Assembly (NCBI GenBank): GCA_027575765.1
Contig: JANBPT010000083.1
Location: forward strand, 16,824 to 80,823
DNA length: 64,000 nt
Reading direction: 5' to 3'
Source of the DNA: Tieghemiomyces parasiticus
Taxonomy: Eukaryota; Kickxellomycota; Dimargaritomycetes; Dimargaritales; Dimargaritaceae
Part shown: positions 22,701 to 32,534 of the stretch, in pieces
Numbering within the stretch: position 1 is the first letter of the stretch
Layout of the letters: each line of letters starts with the position of its first letter
The notes under the pieces: model-generated
What the model was told of the DNA's origin: nothing
The model's database searches: none
Seen by the model: only the letters and a program-made list of their open reading frames with translations
Made by a program: the position numbers and the translations under genes

Positions 22701-23584
22701 GTGGCGTGACGTCGCCCGTAGCAGCAGGTGCAAAGCGTACGGCACCGACGGCTGGGGCCGTCAAGACGAAGAGCGAAGCATCTTTAACAAGGTCTTCGAA
22801 GCCGGCCTCCGAGCCTACGAAACCGTCAGCCGTGTCCGTTGGCCCAGGGCTAACTGAACCCATGGCTAGGCCCGAGATTCCATCATCTATCCCGACGGAG
22901 ACTCCGTTGCCTACTGCCAAGGAGCATTCCCGATCAAAAGCGCCCGAGCTGGCCGCAGTTGGGACGACGGAGGCCGTATCTGATTCTACGACCAATGTGC
23001 TTACATCGGATGTACCGTTGTCGTCCAAGGTCCTCAAAGGAGTGGCGCCGACCGTGAATTCGGCCGCCCATCCCTCGGTGTCGAATCCGACTTCTCCCAC
23101 CGAGCCCCCTACCAACCAGGAGAACGGAGCACCGCCTATCCAGCCGGCGACGGGCCCGTCTATCGCTGCCCCTGCCGCTTTGCGTCCCACGTTGGCCAAC
23201 ACCACCCCTGCCGAGACCAAGGTGCCCAGGCCGCAGGCGGACGCCCAGCTGGGACTCGGCGAGGCGACCAAGACGGCCCGCCGCCGTTCAGGCCGCAGTA
23301 AACTGCTCCTGAAAATGAACGTCGAGACGCAGCCGGGTAACCACGAGGTCCTGAGCGTGTATGAGGGCGACGCGCCCCATCAGGTGGCCCGCGCGTTCTG
23401 CCAGACCCACAACATGCTCCGTCTCGAAACCAGTCTCGTTGCCTATATCGAACGCGGGATCGCCAAGCGCCAGCGCCGCAAATCTGGGCACACCGGAGAG
23501 ACTACGGCCGTGGAAAGTGGTGGTGATATCGCAGCCAACGGGCCCAGTGCAGCCTCCCCTAGTCCCGCTGCGACTGTCAGCTGA
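19781..23584 (+). CDS. F-box / leucine-rich repeat protein with long disordered tail
   Basis: Likely substrate receptor of an SCF ubiquitin ligase. Single exon, 1267 aa. Residues ~22-65 form an F-box (LPSRVLRRICHYL...LLSLARTARSFETYALEYLW; the Met/Leu before PSRV is shifted from the usual). Residues ~140-450 are AMN1/Grr1-type leucine-rich repeats (VRVLGLRDSAAVTDEGVGHV; LETLSIVRCSGVTDASL). From ~500 to ~1160 the chain is Pro/Ser/Thr/Ala-rich and probably disordered, with a strong nuclear localisation-type cluster SPKKKKRERKRKAAK (~910). Near the end (~1170-1230) is a compact conserved-looking segment (KLLLKMNVETQPGNHEVLSV, then YEGDAPHQVARAFCQTH) reminiscent of small ubiquitin-like folds; I cannot name it. 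The substrate is unknown. Confidence 0.85.
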   Translation: MASPQSPRPWDALCQGEGLEMMPSRVLRRICHYLTPDPADLLSLARTARSFETYALEYLWRRPAISSPTGFGRFLTAVTRARHRAPCVRTLNLTVPRAHPLVVSTDDSFIELDAGDLFAPVGRSRQAVHRQVRDSMLADPNMILALVRACENLRALTIYGHCLDDRNLLALASLCPQLRRLAIIGGPRLGSPALARAVCQLPHLRALDLDLDVPLAGHLAALAAISGALLDRLVVTAPDLVGDQVTTLLAQHPALRTLAVAPVASLNSDHLASWTHTHSHLRSLTLTGGTVDIIALSAIMEHCPQLRHLDLRREASAGPDPAEVDWMMPACANLEALVVDNVAVTDNVLLTLANACPRVRVLGLRDSAAVTDEGVGHVAENVVRLETLSIVRCSGVTDASLTFLRRHQASHLRHVIIEACALQSAAAVEQFTADCFNLRLTLIKGTEIVRQPFAYVRNFPLPAPPSEDPDALARLFAPAYPSDHPLSSTAAQRMADEVNRLTTLLAASQGPAARHAESQIAQRWRQYFGPTAARPTRERATSEKRPRPSPAVAVGSVSHPPSRPYPVPTHHRPRPESQNFLIEHDQDLPRSKHRKSVNQPSLPQKTAILLPPPLPVVAKPGQPYSFRPFIPMVERPPISRVPSNLSTTSSVALSEKRPIAPAPPVLIRWEEWGSVDAPTTSLPPPLARTASTASRGTLTSPALHPTGTAASQDSISALISNLARAQQGAKQVATASPVPTDGDADPLEPTSATTSVPPAVVVAVTAPASNPTLVPDTALSHPSPVPVTMSIQQSNETGVSPAAMAAPLPPTDKTMTSPDLSNGTLKRTTAPTQDLPTTKAEPPKKVVDHPTAANTPDKIVYPPFQADLNGHAVPTIASANGTSTLKPSGSIAAAADVVKPDPVLIVLDSPEPSPKKKKRERKRKAAKVPTDAESTASRPQTPVTGKAATTATTQSPAAATPPKSARRPDSALGSGVTSPVAAGAKRTAPTAGAVKTKSEASLTRSSKPASEPTKPSAVSVGPGLTEPMARPEIPSSIPTETPLPTAKEHSRSKAPELAAVGTTEAVSDSTTNVLTSDVPLSSKVLKGVAPTVNSAAHPSVSNPTSPTEPPTNQENGAPPIQPATGPSIAAPAALRPTLANTTPAETKVPRPQADAQLGLGEATKTARRRSGRSKLLLKMNVETQPGNHEVLSVYEGDAPHQVARAFCQTHNMLRLETSLVAYIERGIAKRQRRKSGHTGETTAVESGGDIAANGPSAASPSPAATVS

Positions 23585-24066
23585 TGGGTGGGCCGGTGGT
23601 GATGGGTTCCAGCGTCCCCGCATATCCGTTTCTCGCATGGTTAACCTAGCTCGTTCAATTGTGCACCACCTAGCTGTTATTTACATTTCCTATAACCGAT
23701 CTATTCACTTTAGTTCCGCAACTGAAACCCGTCCTATACTTCCTTTTCATATTTTTTTATACCCGCTCCGTTCTATAAAACTGGATATTGGTATCTTGCC
23801 TGTAGAGAACCGAGTTTGGTCGGCAGCCTCACAGTTTCTAATCGATAAAGGAAAATGATCGAGTCAGCTAAAGAGTGGCGCTATCGCTGTAAGTTTTTTA
23901 AAATGCCTAGAACGTGACTGAATTAAGACGTGTTTGACAACCCAGGGGTGCAGAGGGAATGGGGGGGGGGGAAACCAGTCGAAGCATTGAAGTATACTAG
24001 GATGTATCCCGTGACCACGTATCCTTCCTCCGCGATGGTATAACATCCTAAGCTCGGCCCCGGTTC
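23585..24066. other. Convergent spacer
   Basis: 0.5 kb between the convergent F-box and SNF2 genes. AT-rich at 23640-23900 with a G-run at 23960. No gene seen. Confidence 0.5.
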
Positions 24067-27000
24067 TCACTCACATTCAGTCTTCGTGGCCAGGGCGTCA
24101 TTTTGCACGTCCGCGACGGGTTCCACCGCGGCGAAAAGGTTACCACTGTCCTTCTCGGTGCTGCATGCGTAGGCGGCCTCCGACCGGTCGAGTAAACGGT
24201 CGAGATCAGCATCGCTCAGGATCTGGGCCAAACAATAATCGTAGAGTTCTTGGGCGGTGGCCGTGGCCGGGTCAAACTCCGGTGTCTGGCCTTTGGATTT
24301 GGGCTTGGCGGCGGTTCGGGCAGACCGGGCCCGTTTAGCCGGCGGCGATGATGACGACGACGATGACGACTCGGTCGGTACCTCCTTCTTCGTGCCGGCA
24401 TCCGCCCGCACAGTAATCCCGGTCACACCCTCGGCCTTGGCCTTGGCTTCGAGCGTCTGTAAGATCTGGGTGACCTGCGGGCTAAGCATCACGTGTTCGT
24501 GCTCGTCGGCAGTGAGCACGGCGGCTAGTTCGTCGGCGGTCATCTTGGACATGGGCTGGGAAGCGGATGGTGCCGTACCAAGAGGAGGTGGTACGGCTGA
24601 GCCCGCGGCAGTACCGGCGCCCGCACTCGCCCCACCCTTGAATTTACTCTTGTGGATGACGAGCCGTTCGAGCTTCCGCTTGGAGTTGGCACGGTTAAGC
24701 ACATGGCGTTCGACCGAATTGGCCGTGACCAGCCGGTAGATAATAACGGGCTTGGTCTGGCCGATCCGGTGGACGCGGTCCTGGGCTTGAAGGTCCATCT
24801 GGGGGTTCCAGTCGCTGTCGTGCAGGATGACCGTGTCGGCGGCCGTCAGGTTAATACCGAGGCCACCGGCGCGGGTGGACAAAAGGAATACCTTGATGGA
24901 CGGGTCGCTGTTGAATCGGTCAATATTGGACCGCCGTTCATCCTGTTGGACGTTGCCGTCGATCCGGCAGCAGTCCCACCCGCGCAAGTCACGCACGTAG
25001 CATTCTAGAATATCGAGCATCCGTGTCATTTGCGAAAAAATGAGGACCCGGTGGCCTCGGCGGAAGAGCTGTGGGAGGAGACGGTCTAGGAGCATCAGCT
25101 TGCCAGCCGAAAAGATGAGGTGGTCGTTCACCACCATCTCGCCCGTCGTAGGGTCCAACGGGTAGTCAAAGAGGTACGGGTGGTTGCACGTCTTGAGCAT
25201 CTGTACCATCTTCATCTGCAAATGGCCCCGGTTGACCGCCCGCGTCGCATCGCTGCTGTTCACCGAGGTGGCCAGGCGGTTGATCCGCGCCCAGTTTTCC
25301 GCCTCCCGCTCCGCCTTGAGTGCGGCCGCGGCCTCCAGACGGTCCATGTGGTCGTCAAACTCCATGTCGTCGTCCAGGTTGTTACTGACCCGTGCGCCTC
25401 GGCGGGACGAGCGGCGAGGTGCCGGGGCCACCGTTACGTCGCTGACGGCTGTGGTATCTGGATCGGCGGGCGACGGGGCAGGGCTTGTCGCTGCGGAGTC
25501 CTTGGCATCGGACTCTCCTGCCTCTACCGGCTCCTGATCCGCTTTGGACGGGGAACCGTCCAACAGAGTAGCCTCGTCGTCGTCCAGATAGGTGTCTTTA
25601 TCACCGTCCGCCGAGCCTTCCTTAGTCTCTGCCGTCAGCCGCCCAGCAATGAACTCACGAATTTCTCCCCGTCGGATGGCGTTGTAGTAGGAAGTCTGGA
25701 GGTGGGTGAGCGGGGCGTAAATGACGTACTCACGCTTCTTGGGCAGGTCCTTCTCGACGTCCGACTTGAGGCGGCGCAGCAGAAACGGTTTGAGGATGTG
25801 GTGAAGCTTGGACACGATACTGTGCGAGGCCTCCTCGCTGACGATCCGAGACTGGCCACTGACGTCGTCGAGGTTAGAAAAATCGAACCAACTTTCGAAA
25901 CTGGCCGGATCGTCAAAGATCTCTGGCAGGAGGAAGTTGAGCAAGGCCCAAAGCTCGGAGATTCGGTTCTGCAGCGGGGTGCCCGTGAGGAGAAGCCGGT
26001 TGGCCGACCGGTAAGTCTTGAGCTCCTGCACCAGCTTACAATTAAGGTTCTTAAGACGATGTCCCTCGTCGACGATAATGTACTTCCATCGGTAGCGCGC
26101 CAGGTACTTGCGGTCGTTCATCACCAGCTCATAGGTTGTGCATACCACGGGGAAGGTCGGCCCCTCGGTAGCCAGGCGACGGCGGCGCAGGCGGTTGCGT
26201 TCCTCCGGTAAGCCGTGGTAGAGAAGAACGGGAATGTCGGGTGTAAACCGTTGGAACTCATTGACCCAGTTGGACAGGGTCGATAGCGGGCACACCACCA
26301 AAAAGGGGCCCCAAACCTGGCGTTCGCGCAGGAAGGCCAAGAAGGAGATGGTCTGTAGGGTCTTGCCCAGGCCCATCTCGTCGGCCAGGATTCCGTTGAG
26401 GCCGTTCTCATAAAGGCTCACCATCCACTCCAGCCCAGCCAGCTGGTACTCGCGCATGGTACCGCCGGTCACGAGGGCCGGCTGACGGGCCGAGGGGCTG
26501 GGGCGCACAGCACCGGAGGTTTCGGAGGCCCCCGCGCCCTGCGCGCGCACATTAGCAGCATCAAGTACGTGGGCGTCGGTGATCACGTCGCTAATCTTGT
26601 ACGCGCCGCCCTTGGGGGTCAGGGCCTCGCCCTTACGCTTCCGACCCCGGCGCTTGCCTGTCGGGGTGGCTAGGGCGTCAGTGTTCTCTTTGCTGCCGCT
26701 GGGGGTGCTGGGTGACGTGGTGGAGGCGGCTGCCGCCGCACGTTCGCGCTGCTCGCGTTGCTGCTGCTCAAGCTTGCTGGTAAGAAAGTTTGCGTAAACG
26801 GTCGACTTTTGCAGGAGGTAGTTGAGACGCTGAAACCGTTGCTGCTGGTCGTGGCGTTGGAATTCTTCCTTGGCCGTATGGGAGGGGTCAGTGACGGGCG
26901 TGGAAGTGGGGGCCGGGGAGGCCGTGGAGAGACTGGACGGCGTGGGTACGTCGGCGGGGTCAGCGACATGGGCGGCTGCGGGAGACAGGGTGTCGGGGGT

Positions 27001-27099
27001 ATTCATGGCTACGTTGTCGCTGGGGCTGGGGCCCTTGGGGTCAGCGACTACGGCTTCGCCGTCGGCCGGGGGTGTAGCGTTGGTGATGGGGAACAACAT
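24067..27099 (-). CDS. SNF2-family chromatin remodeler, LSH/HELLS/Irc5 type
   Basis: ATP-dependent nucleosome remodeler of the LSH (HELLS, yeast Irc5) subfamily, nuclear. Single exon, 1010 aa. An N-terminal Ala/Pro/Ser-rich region is followed by a coiled segment (RFQRLNYLLQKSTVYANFL), typical of LSH. The helicase core follows: LADEMGLGKT with Walker A K246, the DEGH box (D344-H347) in place of DEAH as in LSH/Irc5, LLLTGTPLQNRISELWALL, and LHHILKPFLLRRLKSDVEKDLP. An acidic/Ser-rich insertion (~490-590) comes next, then the second RecA lobe with VLIFSQMTRMLDILE, IDGNVQQDERR, FLLSTRAGGLGINLTAADTV and QDRVHRIGQ. The subfamily call rests on the DEGH box, the N-terminal helix and QTSYYNAIRRGEIREFI. 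The C-terminus is Lys/Ser-rich. Confidence 0.92.
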   Translation of the reverse strand: MLFPITNATPPADGEAVVADPKGPSPSDNVAMNTPDTLSPAAAHVADPADVPTPSSLSTASPAPTSTPVTDPSHTAKEEFQRHDQQQRFQRLNYLLQKSTVYANFLTSKLEQQQREQRERAAAAASTTSPSTPSGSKENTDALATPTGKRRGRKRKGEALTPKGGAYKISDVITDAHVLDAANVRAQGAGASETSGAVRPSPSARQPALVTGGTMREYQLAGLEWMVSLYENGLNGILADEMGLGKTLQTISFLAFLRERQVWGPFLVVCPLSTLSNWVNEFQRFTPDIPVLLYHGLPEERNRLRRRRLATEGPTFPVVCTTYELVMNDRKYLARYRWKYIIVDEGHRLKNLNCKLVQELKTYRSANRLLLTGTPLQNRISELWALLNFLLPEIFDDPASFESWFDFSNLDDVSGQSRIVSEEASHSIVSKLHHILKPFLLRRLKSDVEKDLPKKREYVIYAPLTHLQTSYYNAIRRGEIREFIAGRLTAETKEGSADGDKDTYLDDDEATLLDGSPSKADQEPVEAGESDAKDSAATSPAPSPADPDTTAVSDVTVAPAPRRSSRRGARVSNNLDDDMEFDDHMDRLEAAAALKAEREAENWARINRLATSVNSSDATRAVNRGHLQMKMVQMLKTCNHPYLFDYPLDPTTGEMVVNDHLIFSAGKLMLLDRLLPQLFRRGHRVLIFSQMTRMLDILECYVRDLRGWDCCRIDGNVQQDERRSNIDRFNSDPSIKVFLLSTRAGGLGINLTAADTVILHDSDWNPQMDLQAQDRVHRIGQTKPVIIYRLVTANSVERHVLNRANSKRKLERLVIHKSKFKGGASAGAGTAAGSAVPPPLGTAPSASQPMSKMTADELAAVLTADEHEHVMLSPQVTQILQTLEAKAKAEGVTGITVRADAGTKKEVPTESSSSSSSSPPAKRARSARTAAKPKSKGQTPEFDPATATAQELYDYCLAQILSDADLDRLLDRSEAAYACSTEKDSGNLFAAVEPVADVQNDALATKTECE

Positions 27100-28718
27100 G
27101 CTGACGCTGGGACTAGCGCAGATTCCGAACAGGCCTTAGCCGAAGGGTCCAATGTGCTGAACAAGGCGGGGGAGAGCGAAGTAGGACAGCTCCTGGGGCG
27201 GTGGTGCTGACGCGAAGGCTAAACAATAACAGGGGGCGATGGCTGACGGTTGCGGACACCGCACTAGAGCCGCAGTGAAGGGGAAGTAGGTGGTGGTAAA
27301 ACTAGGCGAAGGCTAATTCAGAAGCGTCAAGTAAGAGATAAGACAATGAAGGTTGGCTCTGGCAAACCACGTTGTGAACTAAAGTGGGCAGGCGACCGTA
27401 CGAGTCAGAGGTATCTCCAGACGCAGGAGGGCACAGACGATAGCCTGTCTACGGCCAATTGGAGTGTACGGTAATGCAAATGCCAGGCCTGTGGAAGAAA
27501 AAAATGTCGGCTGTGGCGCCGCAGCAATCACCCGGGCGGGCGGAGTGGAGCCCCAAGCCGAATAAAGAGATGGTGGTGGTGGCCAATCGGCGGGGGGGGG
27601 GAAATATACCATGCGAGTCATCGTGAGGCGCTCCTCACCCCCCCTGCCCAGATTGATACGGCCCAGTTGGGTGTTTCCAATGGCCAAGTGAGCATGCGTG
27701 CTTTGAGATTTCCCCGAGGCAGTGAGGCTTCACCAGTTGCTAATACACACTCGCCCCCGCCAACGATCAAGACTCTGGCGTGTTCGGTGCGCTGAGCAGT
27801 AATGGCGGGCTCCATCGGCCAGGAGAAGGCATGGAACAACCAAGCCACGACTACAGGTCAACATGACAGCCAGGGGCATCACAGTGAAGGAGCGATAGCT
27901 GGCTGTGCGGGTGACTAGAGGGGACTGAATGGCATCGGCCTCAGACAAAGCCGTACCCTAGCGGCCTATGGTATGTAGAAGCAGTGGCTAGCGAGCAGTC
28001 CCTCACTCTCTCTCTCAACCCTTAACAGCGCATTTCAACATGCCTAAAACTGAGTCCTTAAGCGGTGCTTATCTACATACCCCGATGGCGAATTCATCTG
28101 TACCATTTCAGTACTTTATCCGCCCTAAACGCCCACCCCCTTCCGCCCCTTTTCGACGAAAAGCAATGTCCCTCCTGGATTTGCAGGGTGCAGCGCTCTG
28201 ACGTATCTCGGAAGGCGAGCACTCACCCACTTCCCCGTCACAGGGGCGCGGCAGGATCGGAGTAGTATCTTCTTTAGAGATAGGAGAAGTCGAGTGTCCC
28301 AAGCGGCTGAAGGTCGGCCATCTCTAGTCGTGCGACTCCCGCGCTGGGGCGCAATGACGGCAACAAACGGCCGACGGTGACGATTTGTTGTCGTGGTAGG
28401 CTTCTGGCAGGCCTCCTCGGAGTGGCCTCCTATCCTTCATCGGGAACACCCTCTTGTTCTAGAAGCCATCGCCTGGGGCTATGTTGCTTGTTTAAATATC
28501 TCCATCCTCGCTAGACTTGACGCCCGCCATACCTATCCGCCTTCACTGGCCTCCGCCGCTTAGCCTCCCGCCTGGCATCTAGTCGCGATATTTTTCTGGG
28601 CCTACCGTCCACTTAACCAACACCTCTCCCCTCGCCTAGCTTCACTCCCCACTCGACCCAACCACCGTCCCATTCCCGCAGGCCAGTGTAGCCCAGTTAT
28701 CACAGACGTTCCACTACT
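27100..28718. other. Divergent intergenic region, SNF2 gene / unknown coiled-coil gene
   Basis: 1.6 kb between divergent starts. Long pyrimidine-rich leader at 28500-28700 before the next ATG. No RNA gene or repeat recognised apart from a short G-run near 27590. Confidence 0.45.
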
Positions 28719-30047
28719 ATGTCCAGCCACTCGCGGCACGGAGTGGGCCCGGCCTTCGGCTTCCCAATACCCCGGGCGTCCCCTGCTCCCCTGGCGGTTG
28801 ACTTGACCGATGCCTACAGCCCTTCGTTTGCGTCGGCTCATACCTATACCACCATAATGTCCGCATCAATCGCTGAGCGGCTCTCGGGTCAGGCCAACCG
28901 TACCCCGCCCGAGCTATTGTTGCCCAGGCCATTCGATCCGGTTCAAGACAGGCCCGACTCGCCAACCAGACTCCTCTGTAACGATGTGACTTTACCCTCC
29001 AGCCCCTCATCGGCATACTTTACCCCCCACTTCTCTCCCGTTCACCTGGGCCGGCAGGGGTCCTCCCCCTTCCTCACCGTTCTAGATAGGGAAGCGGTTC
29101 GTTACGGTGCCCCCATAACCTCACCTGTCGCAGATGTCGAGACCGTCGCCACCGAGCCCACTGCCGGCCCCACCCTCACTACGGGACCCGATACGCTGTC
29201 GCAGACCACCTTTGAGCTGCCACTGAGCACTGACTCCAGCCTGAACTGCCTTGATTTTATGACCTCTAGTCAGCGTAAACCGTGGCTAGAGACACGGAAG
29301 GAGTCGGCTGAGGTAGCAGCAGGTTCATCGGAGCCGTCGTGGCTCAGTCCGCCCTCACTACGCAGTGAGTTTAGCTGCGCGTCACGCTGCAGCGGATGTC
29401 GTCGCCGTTCGTTCAGCCGCACCTGCCGTCCGTTTGGTCACCTCCGGCCCACAGCCAACTACCCGGTTTGGAAACTGGACCAGTTACGGGCCGAGATTCA
29501 GCTGCGAGCCTTGGCTACTGCAAAACCTACCACGCCCGGGCCAGTTCCTTCACTAGCTTCGACCTCAATTGCCCCAACAACCCCGCCTAAACCGATGCCC
29601 GGATCTCCTGCATTAGGTGGCGGTCGTACCAGTCCTGGCGCACTAGCTGGATCAACCCGAGGGACGGATAGTTCTACTGCGGCCTCATCTAATGACAGTG
29701 CAGGTGCGACAACCTATGAGCTGCGGGAAGAAGTACTTGCCCTTCGCAGGATAAATCGAAACCAGGCTGCCCGGATCGTGCAGCTCGAGGTCCAACTAGC
29801 GCGAACCACGGAACGGTTGGCGAGCCGCGGAATGGTGAATGTGGCGCGCCAAGGCCAGGCCCTCACGATCATGGCCGAGCGGACCCGCATCCTGGAGGGC
29901 CTGGTCATCAATTACCAGCGCTCATTGGCCCTAAACATCGATCTGGGGGTTGAGGTTAACAAGCCCATTAAGCCCTCACCGAATTCGGGCCCAATGACCC
30001 CGGCGTTTCCCTTTCCTAAGGTCACTCCCGTGCGGAATAGTCAATAG
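28719..30047 (+). CDS. Hypothetical protein with C-terminal coiled coil
   Basis: 442 aa in one open frame, no family recognised. The N-terminal two thirds is Ser/Thr/Pro-rich and probably disordered. Residues ~330-400 form a heptad-like helix (YELREEVLALRRINRNQAAR, RIVQLEVQLARTTERLAS) followed by ILEGLVINYQRSLALNIDLGV. A donor GTGAGT at 29365 and an acceptor CACAG at 29454 bracket exactly 90 nt. Removing it keeps the frame (SLRTNYPVWKLDQL) and deletes an odd Cys/Arg-rich stretch (CASRCSGCRRRSFSRTCR), so the true protein may be 412 aa. A cytoskeletal or scaffold role is possible from the coiled coil but unsupported. Confidence 0.6.
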   Translation: MSSHSRHGVGPAFGFPIPRASPAPLAVDLTDAYSPSFASAHTYTTIMSASIAERLSGQANRTPPELLLPRPFDPVQDRPDSPTRLLCNDVTLPSSPSSAYFTPHFSPVHLGRQGSSPFLTVLDREAVRYGAPITSPVADVETVATEPTAGPTLTTGPDTLSQTTFELPLSTDSSLNCLDFMTSSQRKPWLETRKESAEVAAGSSEPSWLSPPSLRSEFSCASRCSGCRRRSFSRTCRPFGHLRPTANYPVWKLDQLRAEIQLRALATAKPTTPGPVPSLASTSIAPTTPPKPMPGSPALGGGRTSPGALAGSTRGTDSSTAASSNDSAGATTYELREEVLALRRINRNQAARIVQLEVQLARTTERLASRGMVNVARQGQALTIMAERTRILEGLVINYQRSLALNIDLGVEVNKPIKPSPNSGPMTPAFPFPKVTPVRNSQ

Positions 30048-30351
30048 CTCACTAGCATCTAATTCGAGCCCTGGCGCTGTCCCCTCCCTGACTATATGCG
30101 CTACCCTTCACCACTCGACTGGGATAACCAACCACCAAATACCTGCTCTGTACGCATACACCCTGATTCAATTAACCCCGCACGTGTACAATAGGCGCCT
30201 CTACTCTGACGTTAAATAGACTTGGACTCCCATACCCAGACCCCGTATCTTCTTCCCACTCCCTCCTGAACGATCCGGTCAGTCAATACTTTGACAGCCA
30301 CTGTGTCTCGTATATTAAACTCACATTTACCAACTCTACTATACCTGTCAA

Positions 30352-31362
30352 ATGCCTCATCGGATTAGCCCATGCCGCGACGCGCCCCCTGCTAGCCACC
30401 ACGGTACGAGGAGCTTATCCCACCGCCGAGTAGCCACCCTGATGGACACCTCCAGCCACCCGGTGCCCATGCAACCTGCGAGCATCACCGCACCAGTCCA
30501 GATTGCACAGTACACGCTCACACAGCACTGGCACTACCCTGCTGAACCCAGCCAAGGCGGTCACGTGGACACCTATTATTTGGCCTACCGCAAGCTCTAC
30601 GCCTTGAGCTACTACTATGCCGCTCGTTGGCTGTACAGTTACCTGAGTCCACGCGAACGTTGTGATGCCGGCCCCTTGGCCACAGCCAACTTCAACTTGG
30701 CCATCGACTACCCTGACATCCTCCGCCACGAGTTTGACGCCCACGGGTTCAGTGAGGTGGGAGTCTGCGCACTCCTTCCGTACCGCGCCCTCCTAATCCG
30801 TCGCTGGATCCTCATGGGCCTTGAAGTCGACCCGGACTGCAGGCGACCTTTTCCTGACGCTGAGACCACCGTATGGCGCGATGCAGTTTCTAAACAATAT
30901 ATTGACGAACTCGCTTACCAAGCCATCGGCCGTGCCAACGATGCCTGCAAAATCGTCATCTGGGCCGCTAAGGTTTACATGCGCCGGAAACAAACGGACG
31001 GTAGTCCCGATCGGATCCCGACCCGCAGCCAGACTCGGCGTCTGGCTTCCCTGAGCATTGAAGGGGCCGGGTCGGGTGACTCGCAGACTCGGCAGTGGGC
31101 AAACCGGGTTACTCAGCTCAACAGCAAGATCCAGGTGCTGCAAGCATTGCGCGGCATAGACCGTCAGGCCTGGTCATCGCAACCGTTGACTGGCGTTCGT
31201 AGCGTACCGTTGGCCACCGTGATGGATTGGTTGGGTATCCGGCTGATGGATCCTGCCACCACTTGTCTTGATCTCGAGTATACTCTGCAGCATGTCACTC
31301 AAGACTACGCGGACAAATACCAGTCGGTTTTTCAAGAGTGTCTATCTTTCGCTGACAATTAA
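30352..31362 (+). CDS. Hypothetical protein, unrecognised, helical
   Basis: 336 aa from the first ATG, or 306 aa if translation starts at the next Met (30442). I do not recognise a family. The region after residue ~55 looks globular with many aromatic residues (TYYLAYRKLYALSYYYAARWLYSYL) and a Leu/Ala-rich helical C-terminus (TVMDWLGIRLMDPATTCLDLEYTLQHV). No signal peptide or transmembrane segment is evident. Codon use is GC-biased at third positions like neighbouring genes, which supports real coding. It lies 304 bp downstream of another unknown gene on the same strand. Confidence 0.6.
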   Translation: MPHRISPCRDAPPASHHGTRSLSHRRVATLMDTSSHPVPMQPASITAPVQIAQYTLTQHWHYPAEPSQGGHVDTYYLAYRKLYALSYYYAARWLYSYLSPRERCDAGPLATANFNLAIDYPDILRHEFDAHGFSEVGVCALLPYRALLIRRWILMGLEVDPDCRRPFPDAETTVWRDAVSKQYIDELAYQAIGRANDACKIVIWAAKVYMRRKQTDGSPDRIPTRSQTRRLASLSIEGAGSGDSQTRQWANRVTQLNSKIQVLQALRGIDRQAWSSQPLTGVRSVPLATVMDWLGIRLMDPATTCLDLEYTLQHVTQDYADKYQSVFQECLSFADN

Positions 31363-32200
31363 TGACCGCAGGACGGTACGTATTAAAACTTAATGGTGTA
31401 GTAAATTATGGTTATCGATTTCAACGGAACTCGGGGACGATACTTGCTACAACAATCGATACCGTGGTTCATACACCATATTAGCTACATACGGAGAGGG
31501 TAAGTGGCTAGTGACTCAGTCTCATTATAACCAATGCCCTCTCGCATGAAATCATAGAAAACAATAACTAATTGCGGGGAAAACCTGAACATAACAGGTA
31601 CTCTCTGCAGTACACCAAAAAATATCCAACGTTTAACGAGGACACCTCACTAATTAAACGTAATTCTAGGTCAATTACTGTCACCCCTTTCATGATTGCT
31701 AATTTATGACCCATGGGTTGCCTGTTTTGGGATTTGCAAAATTGATTATTTCTTATCAAGAGAGCGGAATAAGCGAAACATAGTTTGGTTATGCTAATTT
31801 AATGTTAGATAGTACCCCAAGCCAGGGTGGATAGATAACACTCCCCAAGCTCAGTAGTGCTGGAGCTTGGGCTGTAAATAATAATTCTGGATCTCCAAGG
31901 GGTTGTGGCCCTGCTGGCTACTCCAAAGGTTGCCATTTTGCCTATTGGCCCTTCCAGGTATGAAACATAATAAATCGAAAAGTTGTAGAACAATAGGTTG
32001 CCTAGGTCATGGGACATTTAGACCATCAGCTGGTGGGAAATCTGCCGGTGGTGCATAATTGAAATGTTTCCATTCCCAAGGCCTCAGTCTTTTATCCTGA
32101 TCCTTGTAGTCGACTCCATTTGGTATCATTGACCTTATGTAATAGAGTCGACCCTCAGGAATCTTCAGGAGGACAAATAACTATCTGGGCTCCACGGATA
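31363..32200. other. AT-rich gene-free stretch before LTR and tRNA-Gly
   Basis: 0.84 kb, clearly AT-richer than the flanking genes, with no supportable coding frame. It ends in GGGCTCCACG followed by the 4-bp repeat GATA that borders the LTR-like element. It may contain decayed mobile DNA, but I see no open transposon gene. Confidence 0.4.
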
Positions 32201-32524
32201 TGTTGTGCGCGGCACCTAAAAACCTTTTATCAACTTCTTTATCAAGTTTCCATTTTTACGTTCGTTTATCAGGTTCGGACAACTCTTTAACTCTGATCCT
32301 ATATCAGACTCGTCACCTTGTCAAAGGAACCATTACTATCTGTGATTCATTCTTGTTCGCTGATTAAGCTTTGCTTCCTGCTAATTATAAAAGGCGTGAA
32401 CCGCGCCCTACAATAAAGGAAAAAAACACTTGTTTCACATTTTGATCTCAATTCGAATATTAAGTTTTTCCCTCTCTATCTGGTTTACGATACACAAGAG
32501 GTTGAACTGCCATTGTTCACAACA
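32201..32524 (+). mobile_element. LTR-like element (solo LTR) 10 bp upstream of tRNA-Gly
   Basis: 324 bp with terminal inverted TGTTGTG...CACAACA, flanked on each side by GATA (32197-32200 and 32525-32528), as expected for a target duplication. Internally there is a TATAAAAGG promoter-type box at 32386 and AATAAA 32 nt downstream measured end to end, the U3-R layout of an LTR. The first 20 bases (TGTTGTGCGCGGCACCTAAA) align with those of the reverse-complement element at 62897-63252, and the TATA-to-AATAAA spacing is identical. No gag or pol is nearby, so it is best read as a solo LTR. It points the same way as the tRNA gene. Confidence 0.65.
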
Positions 32525-32534
32525 GATATAAGAG

